NCBI GenBank assembly: GCA_016713125.1
Contig: JADJPT010000015.1
Location: 1-64,000, forward strand
Source: Betaproteobacteria bacterium
Lineage (GTDB): Bacteria; Pseudomonadota; Gammaproteobacteria; Burkholderiales; SG8-39
Reading direction: 5' to 3'
Length of the DNA: 64,000 nt
Shown: positions 38,643-46,121 of the stretch, in pieces
Position numbering within the stretch: position 1 is the first letter of the stretch
How the letters are laid out: each line of letters starts with the position of its first letter
Notes under the pieces: model-generated
Seen by the model: only the letters and a program-made list of their open reading frames with translations
The model's database searches: none
What the model was told of the DNA's origin: nothing
Position numbers and translations under genes: made by a program

Positions 38643-40127
38643 TCAGAAGCGCGCAAGCAGCGCGCGCATGTCGAACTCCGCTTCGACGGCGTCGGCCAGG
38701 CGCTCGATGGCGGCCTCGCGCCGCGCCGCATGATCCACGCCCTGCGCGCCCTGCAGTCCGGCCCAGCGCAGCAGCGCCGCGCCGGCCTGCGGCGAATCGA
38801 ACGCGCCGTGCACATAGGTGGCGAGGATGGCGCCGTCCTCCGACTGGGCACCGTCGTGCGCACCGTCCTCGAGGCGTACCGCGGGTCGCGCCAGGGCGGG
38901 GCCGCGCGTCACGCCCATGTGGATCTCGTAGCCGCACAGCGTCGCCTGCAGGACATCGCCGGGAAACAGGACGCCGCGCACGTTGCGCAACTGCTTGGCG
39001 GGTTCCAGCGTGGTGTCGAAGTCGAGCAGGCCCAGACCGGGCGAACTGCCCGCCGGACCCTCGACGCCGGCCGGGTCGTGAATCGCGCGACCCAGCATCT
39101 GCATGCCGCCGCACAGGCCGACCAGTTTGCCGCCATAGCGCAGGTGCCGCAGGACCGCCTGCGCCCAGCCCTGGGCATGCAGGAAGGCGAGGTCCTCGCG
39201 CACGTTCTTGCTGCCGGACAGCACGATCAGGTCGGCCGGCGGCAGCGGCGTACCCGGACCGATGAAGCGCACCTCGACGTCGGCGTGCGCGCAGCGCGTC
39301 CAGATCCGTATGGGTGCTGATGCGCGGATAGACCGGCACGACGACGCGCAGTGAAGGCACGACCGCCGACGCAGGTCGCGCCACCTGCGCTTCCGGCAGC
39401 GCATCTCCGCGTCGAGGTCCAGTCCGTGCAGATACGGCAGCACCGCCAGTACCGGCTTGCCGGTGGTGCGCTGCAGCCATTCGACGCCCGGCTCCAGCAG
39501 GGCGCGATCGCCGCGGAAACGGTTGATCACGAAACCGGTCACGCGCGCGCGTTCGGCCTCGGACAGGCAGGCCAGCGTGCCGACGAAATGCGCGAACACG
39601 CCGCCGCGGTCGATGTCGGCCACCAGCAGCACCGGGCAGTCGGCGGCTTCGGCGAAGCCCATGTTGGCGATGTCGTGCTCGCGCAGGTTCACCTCCGCCG
39701 GGCTGCCGGCGCCCTCGACGATCACCGCCTCGCAGGCCGCATACAGCCTGTCGAACGCGGCCAGCACGTGGGGCAGCAGGGTGGGCTTGAGGTTCTGGTA
39801 GTCACCGGCCTCCAGCTCGGCGTGCGGGCGGCCGTTCAGCACGATCTGCGCGCGCGTGTCGCTGGAGGGCTTGATCAGCACCGGGTTCATGTCGGTGAGC
39901 GCAGGCACGCGCGCAGCCTGCGCCTGCAGCGCCTGGGCTCGACCGATCTCGCCGCCGTCGGCGGCAACCGCACTGTTGAGCGCCATGTTCTGCGGCTTGA
40001 ACGGCGCCACGCGCAGCCCGCGACGCGCCAGCGCGCGGCACAGCCCGGCCACCAGCGTGGTCTTGCCGGCGCCCGAGGTCGTGCCTTGCACCATCAGCGC
40101 ACGCTGCGCTCGGTAGAATGTCGTCAT
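38643..40127 (-). CDS. cobQ: adenosylcobyric acid synthase (two compensating frameshifts)
   Basis: 494 residues from the ATG at 40127, or 483 from the second Met at 40094. The N-terminal ATPase part is ALMVQGTTSGAGKTTLVAGL, VAPFKPQNMALNSAVAADG, DMNPVLIKPSSDTRAQIVLN, VIVEGAGSPAEVNLREHDIA and ADCPVLLVADIDRGGVFAHF. The glutaminase part has the Cys triad site GKLVGLCGGMQMLGRAIHD and a His near ILATYVHGAFDSPQAG. Between about 39410 and 39290 the frame is wrong: the alternative frame gives VARPASAVVPSLRVVVPVYP and RISTHTDLDAL, which is the expected sequence. CobQ amidates four carboxylates of adenosylcobyrinic acid a,c-diamide. The btuF start overlaps head to head. Confidence 0.92.
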   Translation of the reverse strand: MTTFYRAQRALMVQGTTSGAGKTTLVAGLCRALARRGLRVAPFKPQNMALNSAVAADGGEIGRAQALQAQAARVPALTDMNPVLIKPSSDTRAQIVLNGRPHAELEAGDYQNLKPTLLPHVLAAFDRLYAACEAVIVEGAGSPAEVNLREHDIANMGFAEAADCPVLLVADIDRGGVFAHFVGTLACLSEAERARVTGFVINRFRGDRALLEPGVEWLQRTTGKPVLAVLPYLHGLDLDAEMRCRKRRWRDLRRRSCLHCASSCRSIRASAPIRIWTRCAHADVEVRFIGPGTPLPPADLIVLSGSKNVREDLAFLHAQGWAQAVLRHLRYGGKLVGLCGGMQMLGRAIHDPAGVEGPAGSSPGLGLLDFDTTLEPAKQLRNVRGVLFPGDVLQATLCGYEIHMGVTRGPALARPAVRLEDGAHDGAQSEDGAILATYVHGAFDSPQAGAALLRWAGLQGAQGVDHAARREAAIERLADAVEAEFDMRALLARF

Positions 40128-41058
40128 GCGGCGCTCTTCAATCGGTCTGTTCCTCATCGCCCTGTCCTGCACCACGGGCGCGGCGGAACCGGCGCCCTCG
40201 GCCATCGACAGCGACGGACGCACCATCACCCTGTCGATGCCGGCCCGGCGCATCGTCAGCCTCGCTCCGCACGCCACCGAACTGTTGTTCGCCGCCGGTG
40301 CCGGCGCGCGCGTCGTCGGCGTCTCCGAGTACAGTGATTTTCCGCAGGCCGCCAAACGCCTGCCGCGCGTCGCCAGTTCTGCCGGTGTGGACCTCGAGCG
40401 CACGCTCGCGCTGCGCCCGGACCTGGTGGTGGCCTGGCGCTTCGAGGCCACGCGCGGCCCCCTCGAGCGCCTGGCCGGTCTCGGCGTGACCGTCTTCGTC
40501 AGCGAACCGCGCCAGCTCGGTCAGATCGCCGACAACATCGAGGCGCTGGGCGCCCTGGCCGGCAGTTCCGCCGTGGCGCGTTCCGCGGCGGCGGCGCTGC
40601 GCGCCGACCTCGCCAGGCTGCGCGCGACCTATGCGGGCCGCACGCCGCTGCGCGTGTTCTACCAGATCGCCGACAAGCCGCTGATGACCGTGAACCACGA
40701 ACACCTGATCTCCTCGGTGCTCGAACTGTGCGGCGCGCGCAACGTCTTCGCGCAGGCCCGGGGCATTGCCCCGGTGGTGAATGTCGAGGAAGTGCTGGCG
40801 GCGGATCCCGACGTGATCGTGGCCGGCCGGTCGAACCCGGCGGACGCAGGCTGGCAGATGCCATGGAAGATGCGCTACGGCGCGCTGCGCGCAGTGCGCG
40901 AGGATCGCCTCGTCGCCACCGACTCGAACGTGATGCACAGGCACGGGCCGCGCATCGTCGCCGGCGCCGAAGCCTTGTGCGAACGCCTCGATGCCTTGCG
41001 CCGGCGCGCGCCGGCGGCCGCAGGCCGCCATGCGGCTAAGGTTGCCAGCCGACACTGA
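40126..41058 (+). CDS. btuF: cobalamin ABC transporter periplasmic binding protein
   Basis: 310 residues. A signal peptide (MRRSSIGLFLIALSCTTGAA) is followed by DGRTITLSMPARRIVSLAPH, ATELLFAAGAGARVVGVSEY, LALRPDLVVAWRFEATRGPL and GVTVFVSEPRQLGQIADNIE, typical of BtuF-like metal-chelate binding proteins. The C-terminal half has VFYQIADKPLMTVNHEHLIS, LCGARNVFAQARGIAPVVN and VIVAGRSNPADAGWQM. BtuF binds vitamin B12 in the periplasm for BtuCD. It lies between cobQ and btuB. The 3' end overlaps the btuB end by 23 bases. A TAGAAT hexamer at 40113-40118 could be its -10. BtuCD genes are not in the window. Confidence 0.88.
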   Translation: MRRSSIGLFLIALSCTTGAAEPAPSAIDSDGRTITLSMPARRIVSLAPHATELLFAAGAGARVVGVSEYSDFPQAAKRLPRVASSAGVDLERTLALRPDLVVAWRFEATRGPLERLAGLGVTVFVSEPRQLGQIADNIEALGALAGSSAVARSAAAALRADLARLRATYAGRTPLRVFYQIADKPLMTVNHEHLISSVLELCGARNVFAQARGIAPVVNVEEVLAADPDVIVAGRSNPADAGWQMPWKMRYGALRAVREDRLVATDSNVMHRHGPRIVAGAEALCERLDALRRRAPAAAGRHAAKVASRH

Positions 41059-42877
41059 TGAACGCGCCGCGACGCGGCGTGTCGTAGCCCGGAATCAGCT
41101 GGTAGCGTTCGTCGAACGCATTCTCCAGCTTGAGCGCGGCGTACAGATGCTTGTCGATCCGGTAGCGCGCCGTCAGGTTGGCGGCGTTGTAGCCGTCGTT
41201 GACGACGCGCGCGCCGCTGACGATGTCGGTGTCGGGCCGCCGACCGCTCGAAAGCAGTTCCGCGCCCATACGCCAGTCGCCCCATGTCCGGTAGGCCGCC
41301 AGCGACCCGTAGGCCCTGGCGCGCCGCACCGCCGGCAGCACCGCCGCGTTCGGCTCCTGGTCGACGGCGTCCTGCAATGTCAGCGAGGCGCGCAGGTCGA
41401 AGCCGGCCAGCACGCCGCTGTAGCTTGCTTCGTAGCCGTCCACCCCGGCCCGGCGCACGTTGCGCACCATACTCGCGCTGAAGGTGATCGCATCCTGGTA
41501 CTCGGTGCGGAAGATCGCCATGCGCAGCCGATGCTCGCCGGCCGCCCACTGCAAACCGAGTTCCCGGGTCGAGGCGCGTTCGGGCTTGAGTGCGATGTTG
41601 CCACCGAAGCCGAACAGGTCGACGAAGGTGGGCGCGCGAAACGCGGTGCTGGTGCTGGCGATCAGCTTCCAGTCTTCGGAGAGCGCGTAGCCGTAGCCCG
41701 CGAAATGCGTGTTCGCCGCGCCGAAGTCCGAGTAGCTTTCGCTGCGCGCATTGAACTGCAGGGAATGTGCCCCGACGCTGCCCAGGTAGCCCAGGCGCAG
41801 CGTGGACGCATCGCGGTGATAGGTCGGCCGCGCGAGGCCGGAATTGACCAGGTGCTGCTTCAGGCTTTCGATGCCGACCGAAACCTCGTGTCCCGTCGCG
41901 ACGGCAAACCGGTTGTCCCAGATCAACTGGCGGTTGCGCGTATTGGAGCGGCTGGCGAGATTGCCGTTCAGCGTATCGGTGCGGTAGTCGCTGCCTTGTG
42001 CAAGCGTGAGCCGGCTTCTCCAGGCGTCGACGAGGCGCGCCTCCCAGTAGCCGGACAGCGTGTCGAGGTCCTGCGCCGACTTGTGCACGGCATTCACGGT
42101 GCTGAAGGCGCTGTCGTAGTCGGCCCGGCCGCGCGCAGTGTAGAACGAGACGCCCGCCTCGTGACGCGCCGAGATGCGCTGCGTGATGCTCGCCGCCGCG
42201 CTGGTGTTCGAGTAGCCGTCGGCCTCCGGGTTGGCGGCCGGCGCCTGGCGCGGGTTGATCGCCGAGTAGCCGCGCGTGTCGAACTGCGAGACCGTCAGGT
42301 TGAAGCGCGTGTCGCCCAGCTGACCGCCGTAACCGGCGCGCAGCCTGGCGGTGCCGCGCGCGCCCAGTGTGAATTCGGCCGAGGGCGCGGGCTTGCCGCG
42401 CCCTCGCCTGGTGAACACCTGCACCACCCCGCCTATGGCGCCCGAGCCGTACAGGCTGGACACGTTGCCGCGCACGATCTCCACGCGTTCCACCTCGTCC
42501 AGCAGGATGTGCTGGATCGCGGTCTGCCCGGAAGAGGCGTCCTCGATGCGCACGCCATCGATCAGGAACAGGGTGTGGGCGCTGCGCCCGCCGCGCATGA
42601 AGACGCCGGAAATGGTGCCGACGCCGCCGTTCTGCGCGAATTCGAAGCCGGCTTCGCGGCGCAGCAGCGCGGGCAGATCTATCGCCTGGGAATCACGGAT
42701 CTCGCGTGCCGTGATCACCGTGGTGTGGGGAATCGCGTCGCGGATGCGCTGTTCGGTGCGCGATGCGCTGACGACGACGGCGTCGTCTTCGGGTGCGGGT
42801 TGTGAATGGGCGAGAGCGGGTAACAGCAAAGGAACGAGCGCAGCCAGCGCACGTAGGGGCTTGGGTGAAAAATGCAT
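41036..42877 (-). CDS. btuB: TonB-dependent vitamin B12 receptor
   Basis: 613 residues from the ATG at 42875-42877. A signal peptide (LRALAALVPLLLPALAHSQ) precedes a likely TonB box (DDAVVVSASR). The plug domain has HTTVITAREIRDSQAIDLPA, NGGVGTISGVFMRGGRSAHT and LFLIDGVRIEDASSGQ, ending with VEIVRGNVSSLYGSGAIGGV, followed by the beta-barrel to a final FISVGWQP. Those are the usual BtuB/FepA plug motifs. A cobalamin riboswitch precedes the gene, which supports a B12 or cobinamide substrate. The receptor imports through the outer membrane and passes ligand to BtuF. Confidence 0.93.
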   Translation of the reverse strand: MHFSPKPLRALAALVPLLLPALAHSQPAPEDDAVVVSASRTEQRIRDAIPHTTVITAREIRDSQAIDLPALLRREAGFEFAQNGGVGTISGVFMRGGRSAHTLFLIDGVRIEDASSGQTAIQHILLDEVERVEIVRGNVSSLYGSGAIGGVVQVFTRRGRGKPAPSAEFTLGARGTARLRAGYGGQLGDTRFNLTVSQFDTRGYSAINPRQAPAANPEADGYSNTSAAASITQRISARHEAGVSFYTARGRADYDSAFSTVNAVHKSAQDLDTLSGYWEARLVDAWRSRLTLAQGSDYRTDTLNGNLASRSNTRNRQLIWDNRFAVATGHEVSVGIESLKQHLVNSGLARPTYHRDASTLRLGYLGSVGAHSLQFNARSESYSDFGAANTHFAGYGYALSEDWKLIASTSTAFRAPTFVDLFGFGGNIALKPERASTRELGLQWAAGEHRLRMAIFRTEYQDAITFSASMVRNVRRAGVDGYEASYSGVLAGFDLRASLTLQDAVDQEPNAAVLPAVRRARAYGSLAAYRTWGDWRMGAELLSSGRRPDTDIVSGARVVNDGYNAANLTARYRIDKHLYAALKLENAFDERYQLIPGYDTPRRGAFISVGWQP

Positions 42878-43021
42878 GCGAACTCCGAATCGGGCAGCCA
42901 GCGTCCCCGCAGGCTGCGTGCGTCGAAACGGACGAATGCGTGGAAACGGGGATGCCGCAGGCTCGCGCCGACGATCGCCTCCCCGCAATCGTCCAACCGC
43001 AACCCCTGGAGGGGGCTGGCC

Positions 43022-43262
43022 GGTGGGCCGGTATACGGGCTGACGCGTCCGGCGCCCGGCAGAGGATTCCGGGACATCGGCACTGCATCGCCTTCACATG
43101 GAGCGGACTCCACAGTGGCATCTGATGCAGCAGTTACGCGCTTACCGTTGCGGGGGCAGCACAGGTTATCTCCGCATCCCGTCGCACTTGCGCGCTGTCG
43201 GGAGTTTCGACCCCTGTTTCCCGTTTAACCCGAACCGCCGCGAGGCGGCCGGGCACCAACCA
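43022..43262 (-). ncRNA. cobalamin riboswitch upstream of btuB
   Basis: On the minus strand the leader contains GGTTGGTGCC at its 5' end, GTTAAACGGGAAACAGGG, the B12 box CTGCCCCCGCAACGGTAAG (43141-43159), GCCACTG and an end of AGCCCGTATACCGGCC. These are the conserved pieces of the cobalamin riboswitch in the right order, 145-385 bases before the btuB start. A CACCGGCCAGCC stretch follows and may form the regulatory kissing loop or sequester the ribosome site. It should lower btuB expression when cobalamin is bound. The 3' boundary is approximate. The rest of the 514-base gap between btuB and the zapB-like gene holds the leader (42878-43021) and the zapB promoter. Confidence 0.9.
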
Positions 43263-43355
43263 GGCGCGGCAAGCCTAACAGAGTCGCCCCCCGCGGTCTA
43301 AACCGGGGGACGCCGCGCGATGTCAGGAAGCACATGCAGAACCGTCTGCTATTTC

Positions 43356-43385
43356 TTGACGCAACAGAAAAACCCCCTCTATAGT
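43356..43385 (+). promoter_or_regulatory. sigma-70 promoter of the zapB-like/zapA unit
   Basis: TTGACG (43356-43361) and TATAGT (43380-43385) are separated by 18 bases. The zapB-like start codon is 6 bases after the -10 region, at 43392, so the transcript would be nearly leaderless, or translation may begin from another site or promoter. Confidence 0.6.
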
Positions 43386-43391
43386 GTGCGC

Positions 43392-43583
43392 ATGGAAGCG
43401 GAGTTCAACGCCCTTGAGTCCAAGGTGTCTCAATTCGTCCAGGTGTGCGAACGCCTGCGCGAAGAGAACCTCGAGTTGCGCCAGCAGCTCGCCAGCGCAC
43501 AAAGTGACGCCAGGCGCCTGTCCGAGAAGATCGAGGGCGCCAAGGTCAAGCTGGAAAGCCTGCTCGTGCGTCTGCCCGAGTAG
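43392..43583 (+). CDS. small coiled-coil protein, ZapB-like (TIGR02449-type)
   Basis: 63 residues from the ATG at 43392. The whole protein is a heptad-rich helix: FNALESKVSQFVQVCERLRE, ENLELRQQLASAQSDARRL and SEKIEGAKVKLESLLVRLPE. Small coiled-coil proteins of this kind occur just upstream of zapA in beta- and gammaproteobacteria and resemble the division factor ZapB. The gene is 8 bases from zapA, so both are likely co-expressed. The upstream Met would add a segment containing the promoter and is rejected. Confidence 0.8.
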   Translation: MEAEFNALESKVSQFVQVCERLREENLELRQQLASAQSDARRLSEKIEGAKVKLESLLVRLPE

Positions 43584-43591
43584 CCCGGCCC

Positions 43592-43903
43592 ATGGCCGAC
43601 AACGCGAAGACCCTGGAGGTCAGCATCCTCGGCCGCAGCTACAAGGTGGCTTGCGAGGACGGCGAACGCGAGGCCCTGCTGCAGGCGGTGGCCTACGTCG
43701 ACGGCAAGATGAACGACATCAAGCAGTCGGGCAAGATCGCCGGCACCGAGCGCATCGCGGTGATGACCGCCCTCAACATCGCGCACGAACTGCTGTCCAC
43801 CAAGCTCGGCGGCGGCTTTGATTTGGGACAGGCCAAGCGTAGAATCTCCTCCATCGAGGCGAAGCTGGATGAAGCGATCGCCCGGCAGGACAAGCTGTTC
43901 TAG
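43592..43903 (+). CDS. zapA: cell division protein ZapA
   Basis: 103 residues. The N-terminal globular part has KTLEVSILGRSYKVACEDGE and REALLQAVAYVDGKMNDIKQ, and the C-terminal half is a long helix (RIAVMTALNIAHELLSTKLG; KRRISSIEAKLDEAIARQDK). ZapA bundles FtsZ filaments at midcell. Length, motif and the ZapB-like gene before it agree. The 6S RNA gene follows directly. Confidence 0.92.
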   Translation: MADNAKTLEVSILGRSYKVACEDGEREALLQAVAYVDGKMNDIKQSGKIAGTERIAVMTALNIAHELLSTKLGGGFDLGQAKRRISSIEAKLDEAIARQDKLF

Positions 43904-43914
43904 CATCCCGGCTT

Positions 43915-44100
43915 CGTCCCCTGCCGTGTTCGACAGGGCTCAAGTTTCCGAACCGATAGCGGTAATCGGTTGCTGCCTCTAGCGTCGCCGTTGTGATCGT
44001 CCCACCTGCGTGTGCCGGATGAACCTGAGGTGACCGGTAAGCGACCATCCTGAACCTGTGCTGGGTTCGGGAGACTGAGCTCACCGGCATGTGCGGGGGG
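43915..44100 (+). ncRNA. ssrS: 6S RNA
   Basis: The 297-base gap after zapA is the standard place for ssrS. The ends can pair: CCCUGC...CGUG near 43918-43928 with CAUGUGCGGGG near 44088-44098, including one bulge, and GGCUC near 43936 with GAGCUC near 44078. In between are alternating short helices and an unpaired central region, as expected of 6S RNA, which mimics an open promoter and binds sigma-70 RNA polymerase. The exact 5' and 3' ends are estimated. The remaining ~100 bases before the EVE gene hold nothing I recognise. Confidence 0.75.
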
Positions 44101-44200
44101 CACCAAAACAACCACGATGCGTCATGCGCGGATGTGCCGCGCATGACGCGTTGGGGCGAAGAAAAAAGCCAACCCTTCCCTTTCCGAAGCACCCGACCCC

Positions 44201-44668
44201 ATGCCCAGCTACTGGCTGATGCAGTCCGAGCCCGAGGAATGCTCGATCGACGACGCCCTCAAGGCGCCGAAGAAAACCGTGCCCTGGACCGGCGTGCGCA
44301 ACTATCAGGCGCGCAACTTCATGCGCGACACCATGCGCCCCGGCGACGGCGTGCTGTTCTACCACTCGAGTTGCGCCGAGCCGGGCATCGCCGGGCTGGC
44401 CGAGGTCGCCTCCACGGCTTACCCGGATGCGACGCAGTTCGATCCCAAAAGCAAGTATTACGATGCCGCGTCCAGGCGCGAAGAGCCGCGCTGGGTGCAC
44501 GTCGATGTGCGCGCGCTGAAGAAGACGCGGCTGGTGCCGATCGCCGAGTTGCGCGCGCAGAAGGCGCTGGCCGGGATGGTGATCCTGCGGCGCGGCAACC
44601 GCCTGTCGATCACGCCGGTGAGCAAGGCCGAATGGGACTGCATCACGAACCGGTTGCTGAAGCCATGA
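44201..44668 (+). CDS. EVE domain-containing protein
   Basis: 155 residues. It reads SYWLMQSEPEECSIDDAL, TVPWTGVRNYQARNFMRDTM, PGDGVLFYHSSCAEPGIAGL and AEVASTAYPDATQFDPKSKY, then VHVDVRALKKTRLVPIAEL and MVILRRGNRLSITPVSKAEW, the whole EVE fold. EVE proteins share the PUA-like fold and can bind modified bases in DNA or RNA. The stop overlaps the hemE start by four bases. It takes the place often occupied by 5-formyltetrahydrofolate cyclo-ligase after 6S RNA. Confidence 0.9.
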   Translation: MPSYWLMQSEPEECSIDDALKAPKKTVPWTGVRNYQARNFMRDTMRPGDGVLFYHSSCAEPGIAGLAEVASTAYPDATQFDPKSKYYDAASRREEPRWVHVDVRALKKTRLVPIAELRAQKALAGMVILRRGNRLSITPVSKAEWDCITNRLLKP

Positions 44669-45748
44669 GCGGGACGTTGACGCCCCTCTCCCCGCTGGAC
44701 AACGACTGCTTCCTGCGCGCGCTGGCGCGCGAGCCGGTGCCGCATACCCCGGTCTGGCTGATGCGCCAGGCGGGGCGCTACCTGCCCGAATACAAGGCCA
44801 CGCGCGAGCGCGCCGGCAGCTTTCTCGGCCTGGCCAAGAATCCGGACTACGCGACCGAGGTCACGCTGCAGCCGCTGGCGCGCTTCCCGCTCGATGCGGC
44901 GATCCTGTTCTCGGACATCCTCACCGTGCCCGACGCGATGGGCCTGGGTCTGTACTTCGCCGAGGGCGAAGGCCCGCGCTTCGAGCGCCCGCTGCGCGAC
45001 GAGGCGGCGATCCGCGCGCTGGCGGTGCCGGACCCGAACGCGGAACTGCGCTACGTCATGGACGCGGTGCGTTCGATCCGCAAGGCGCTGGCCGGACGCG
45101 TACCGCTGATCGGCTTTTCCGGCAGTCCGTACACCCTGGCCTGCTACATGATCGAAGGCGGCGGCAGCGACGACTTCCGCAACGTGAAGCGCATGCTTTA
45201 CGGCCGACCGGACCTGCTCCACCACATGCTCGAGATCACCACGCAGGCGGTGATCGCCTACCTCAACGCGCAGATCGAGGCCGGCGCGCAGGCCGTGATG
45301 GTGTTCGACACCTGGGGCGGCAACCTGACCCCGGCGGCATATGAGGCCTTCTCGCTCACCTACTCGCGCAAGGTGATCGCCGGACTCAGGAAGGAAAGCG
45401 AAGGCCGGCGCGTGCCCAACATCCTGTTCACCAAGGGCGGCGGGCAGTGGCTGGAGGCCATGGCCGCCATCGGTTGCGACGCGCTGGGCGTGGACTGGAG
45501 CACCGACCTCGGCCAGGCGCGCGAGCGCGTGGGTTCTCGCGTGGCCCTGCAAGGCAACCTCGATCCTCCTGTTCGCACCGGCCGAGCGCGTGCGCCACGA
45601 AGCCCGACGCGTGCTCGACGCCTACGGCGCCCGGCCCGGCCACGTCTTCAATCTCGGTCACGGCATATCGCAGTTCACGCCGCCGGAGAACGTCGCGGCA
45701 CTGGTGGATGAAGTACACACTTACAGCAAGAAACTGCGTAGCCCCTGA
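44665..45748 (+). CDS. hemE: uroporphyrinogen decarboxylase (frameshifted near C-terminus)
   Basis: About 361 residues. Signature HTPVWLMRQAGRYLPEYKAT (with the Arg residues that bind the substrate), then AAILFSDILTVPDAMGLGLY, PLIGFSGSPYTLACYMIEGG, VMVFDTWGGNLTPAAYEAFS and ALGVDWSTDLGQARERVGSR. After VALQGNLDP a one-base change near 45565 breaks the frame; the other frame gives LFAPAERVRHEARRVLDAYG and HVFNLGHGISQFTPPENVAA to a stop at 45746-45748. It decarboxylates uroporphyrinogen III to coproporphyrinogen III in heme synthesis. The DnaA-box-containing gap follows. Confidence 0.92.
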
Positions 45749-46121
45749 GCCGGAAAAATGCGGAAAAAATTCCGCGGCGCAGTGTCGCAGGGCTTGACTT
45801 ATGCACAAAAGCCCGCTCTCCCTCTAGAAATGGAGCGTTCCGGGGAGTCTCCTAGGGAGGGGTTTTTAACTTTATGTTTATAAACATATTTTTCCATGCC
45901 TTCAGAGGGAAGGCCGGGAGAAAACCGTACGTGAAGCGACCCATCCCGGCGCCGCAAGCGCGTTACTCACAAACTTATCCACAAGATTTCAAGTACCGGC
46001 GGAATACGCCTTACGGCAGAACGGTTACGCGTCCGTTCGCGATGCTGAAACTCAAGTTCTTTCGGTAAGCGATTGCGTCCCATGAAGATTTTAAAAGCTT
46101 GAAACAGGCTATCCCAGGCAG
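45749..46121. other. hemE-priA intergenic region with DnaA boxes and an AT-rich palindrome
   Basis: This 373-base gap is richer in A/T than its neighbours. It has two exact matches to the DnaA box TTATNCACA: TTATGCACA at 45799-45807 and TTATCCACA at 45975-45983, both on the plus strand. A third site, TTACTCACA at 45963-45971, has one mismatch. Between them is an AT-rich run (45863-45894) with the perfect 16-bp palindrome TATGTTTATAAACATA (45873-45888). A 64-codon open frame at 45874-46068 covers the same bases but has no protein-like features and is not called. No further gene is seen. Confidence 0.5.
45760..45775. terminator. small hairpin after hemE
   Basis: GCGGAA and TTCCGC form a perfect 6-bp stem around AAAA, 11 bases after the hemE stop. 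No U-run follows, so it is only a weak terminator candidate. Confidence 0.35.

Noticed and set aside
45874..46068. 64-codon open frame in the hemE-priA gap
   Set aside because: Basic, low-complexity composition and no ribosome site; overlaps DnaA-box region.
45749..46121. Chromosomal origin oriC
   Set aside because: Only two exact DnaA boxes and no dnaA, dnaN or gyrB nearby; kept as a lead only.
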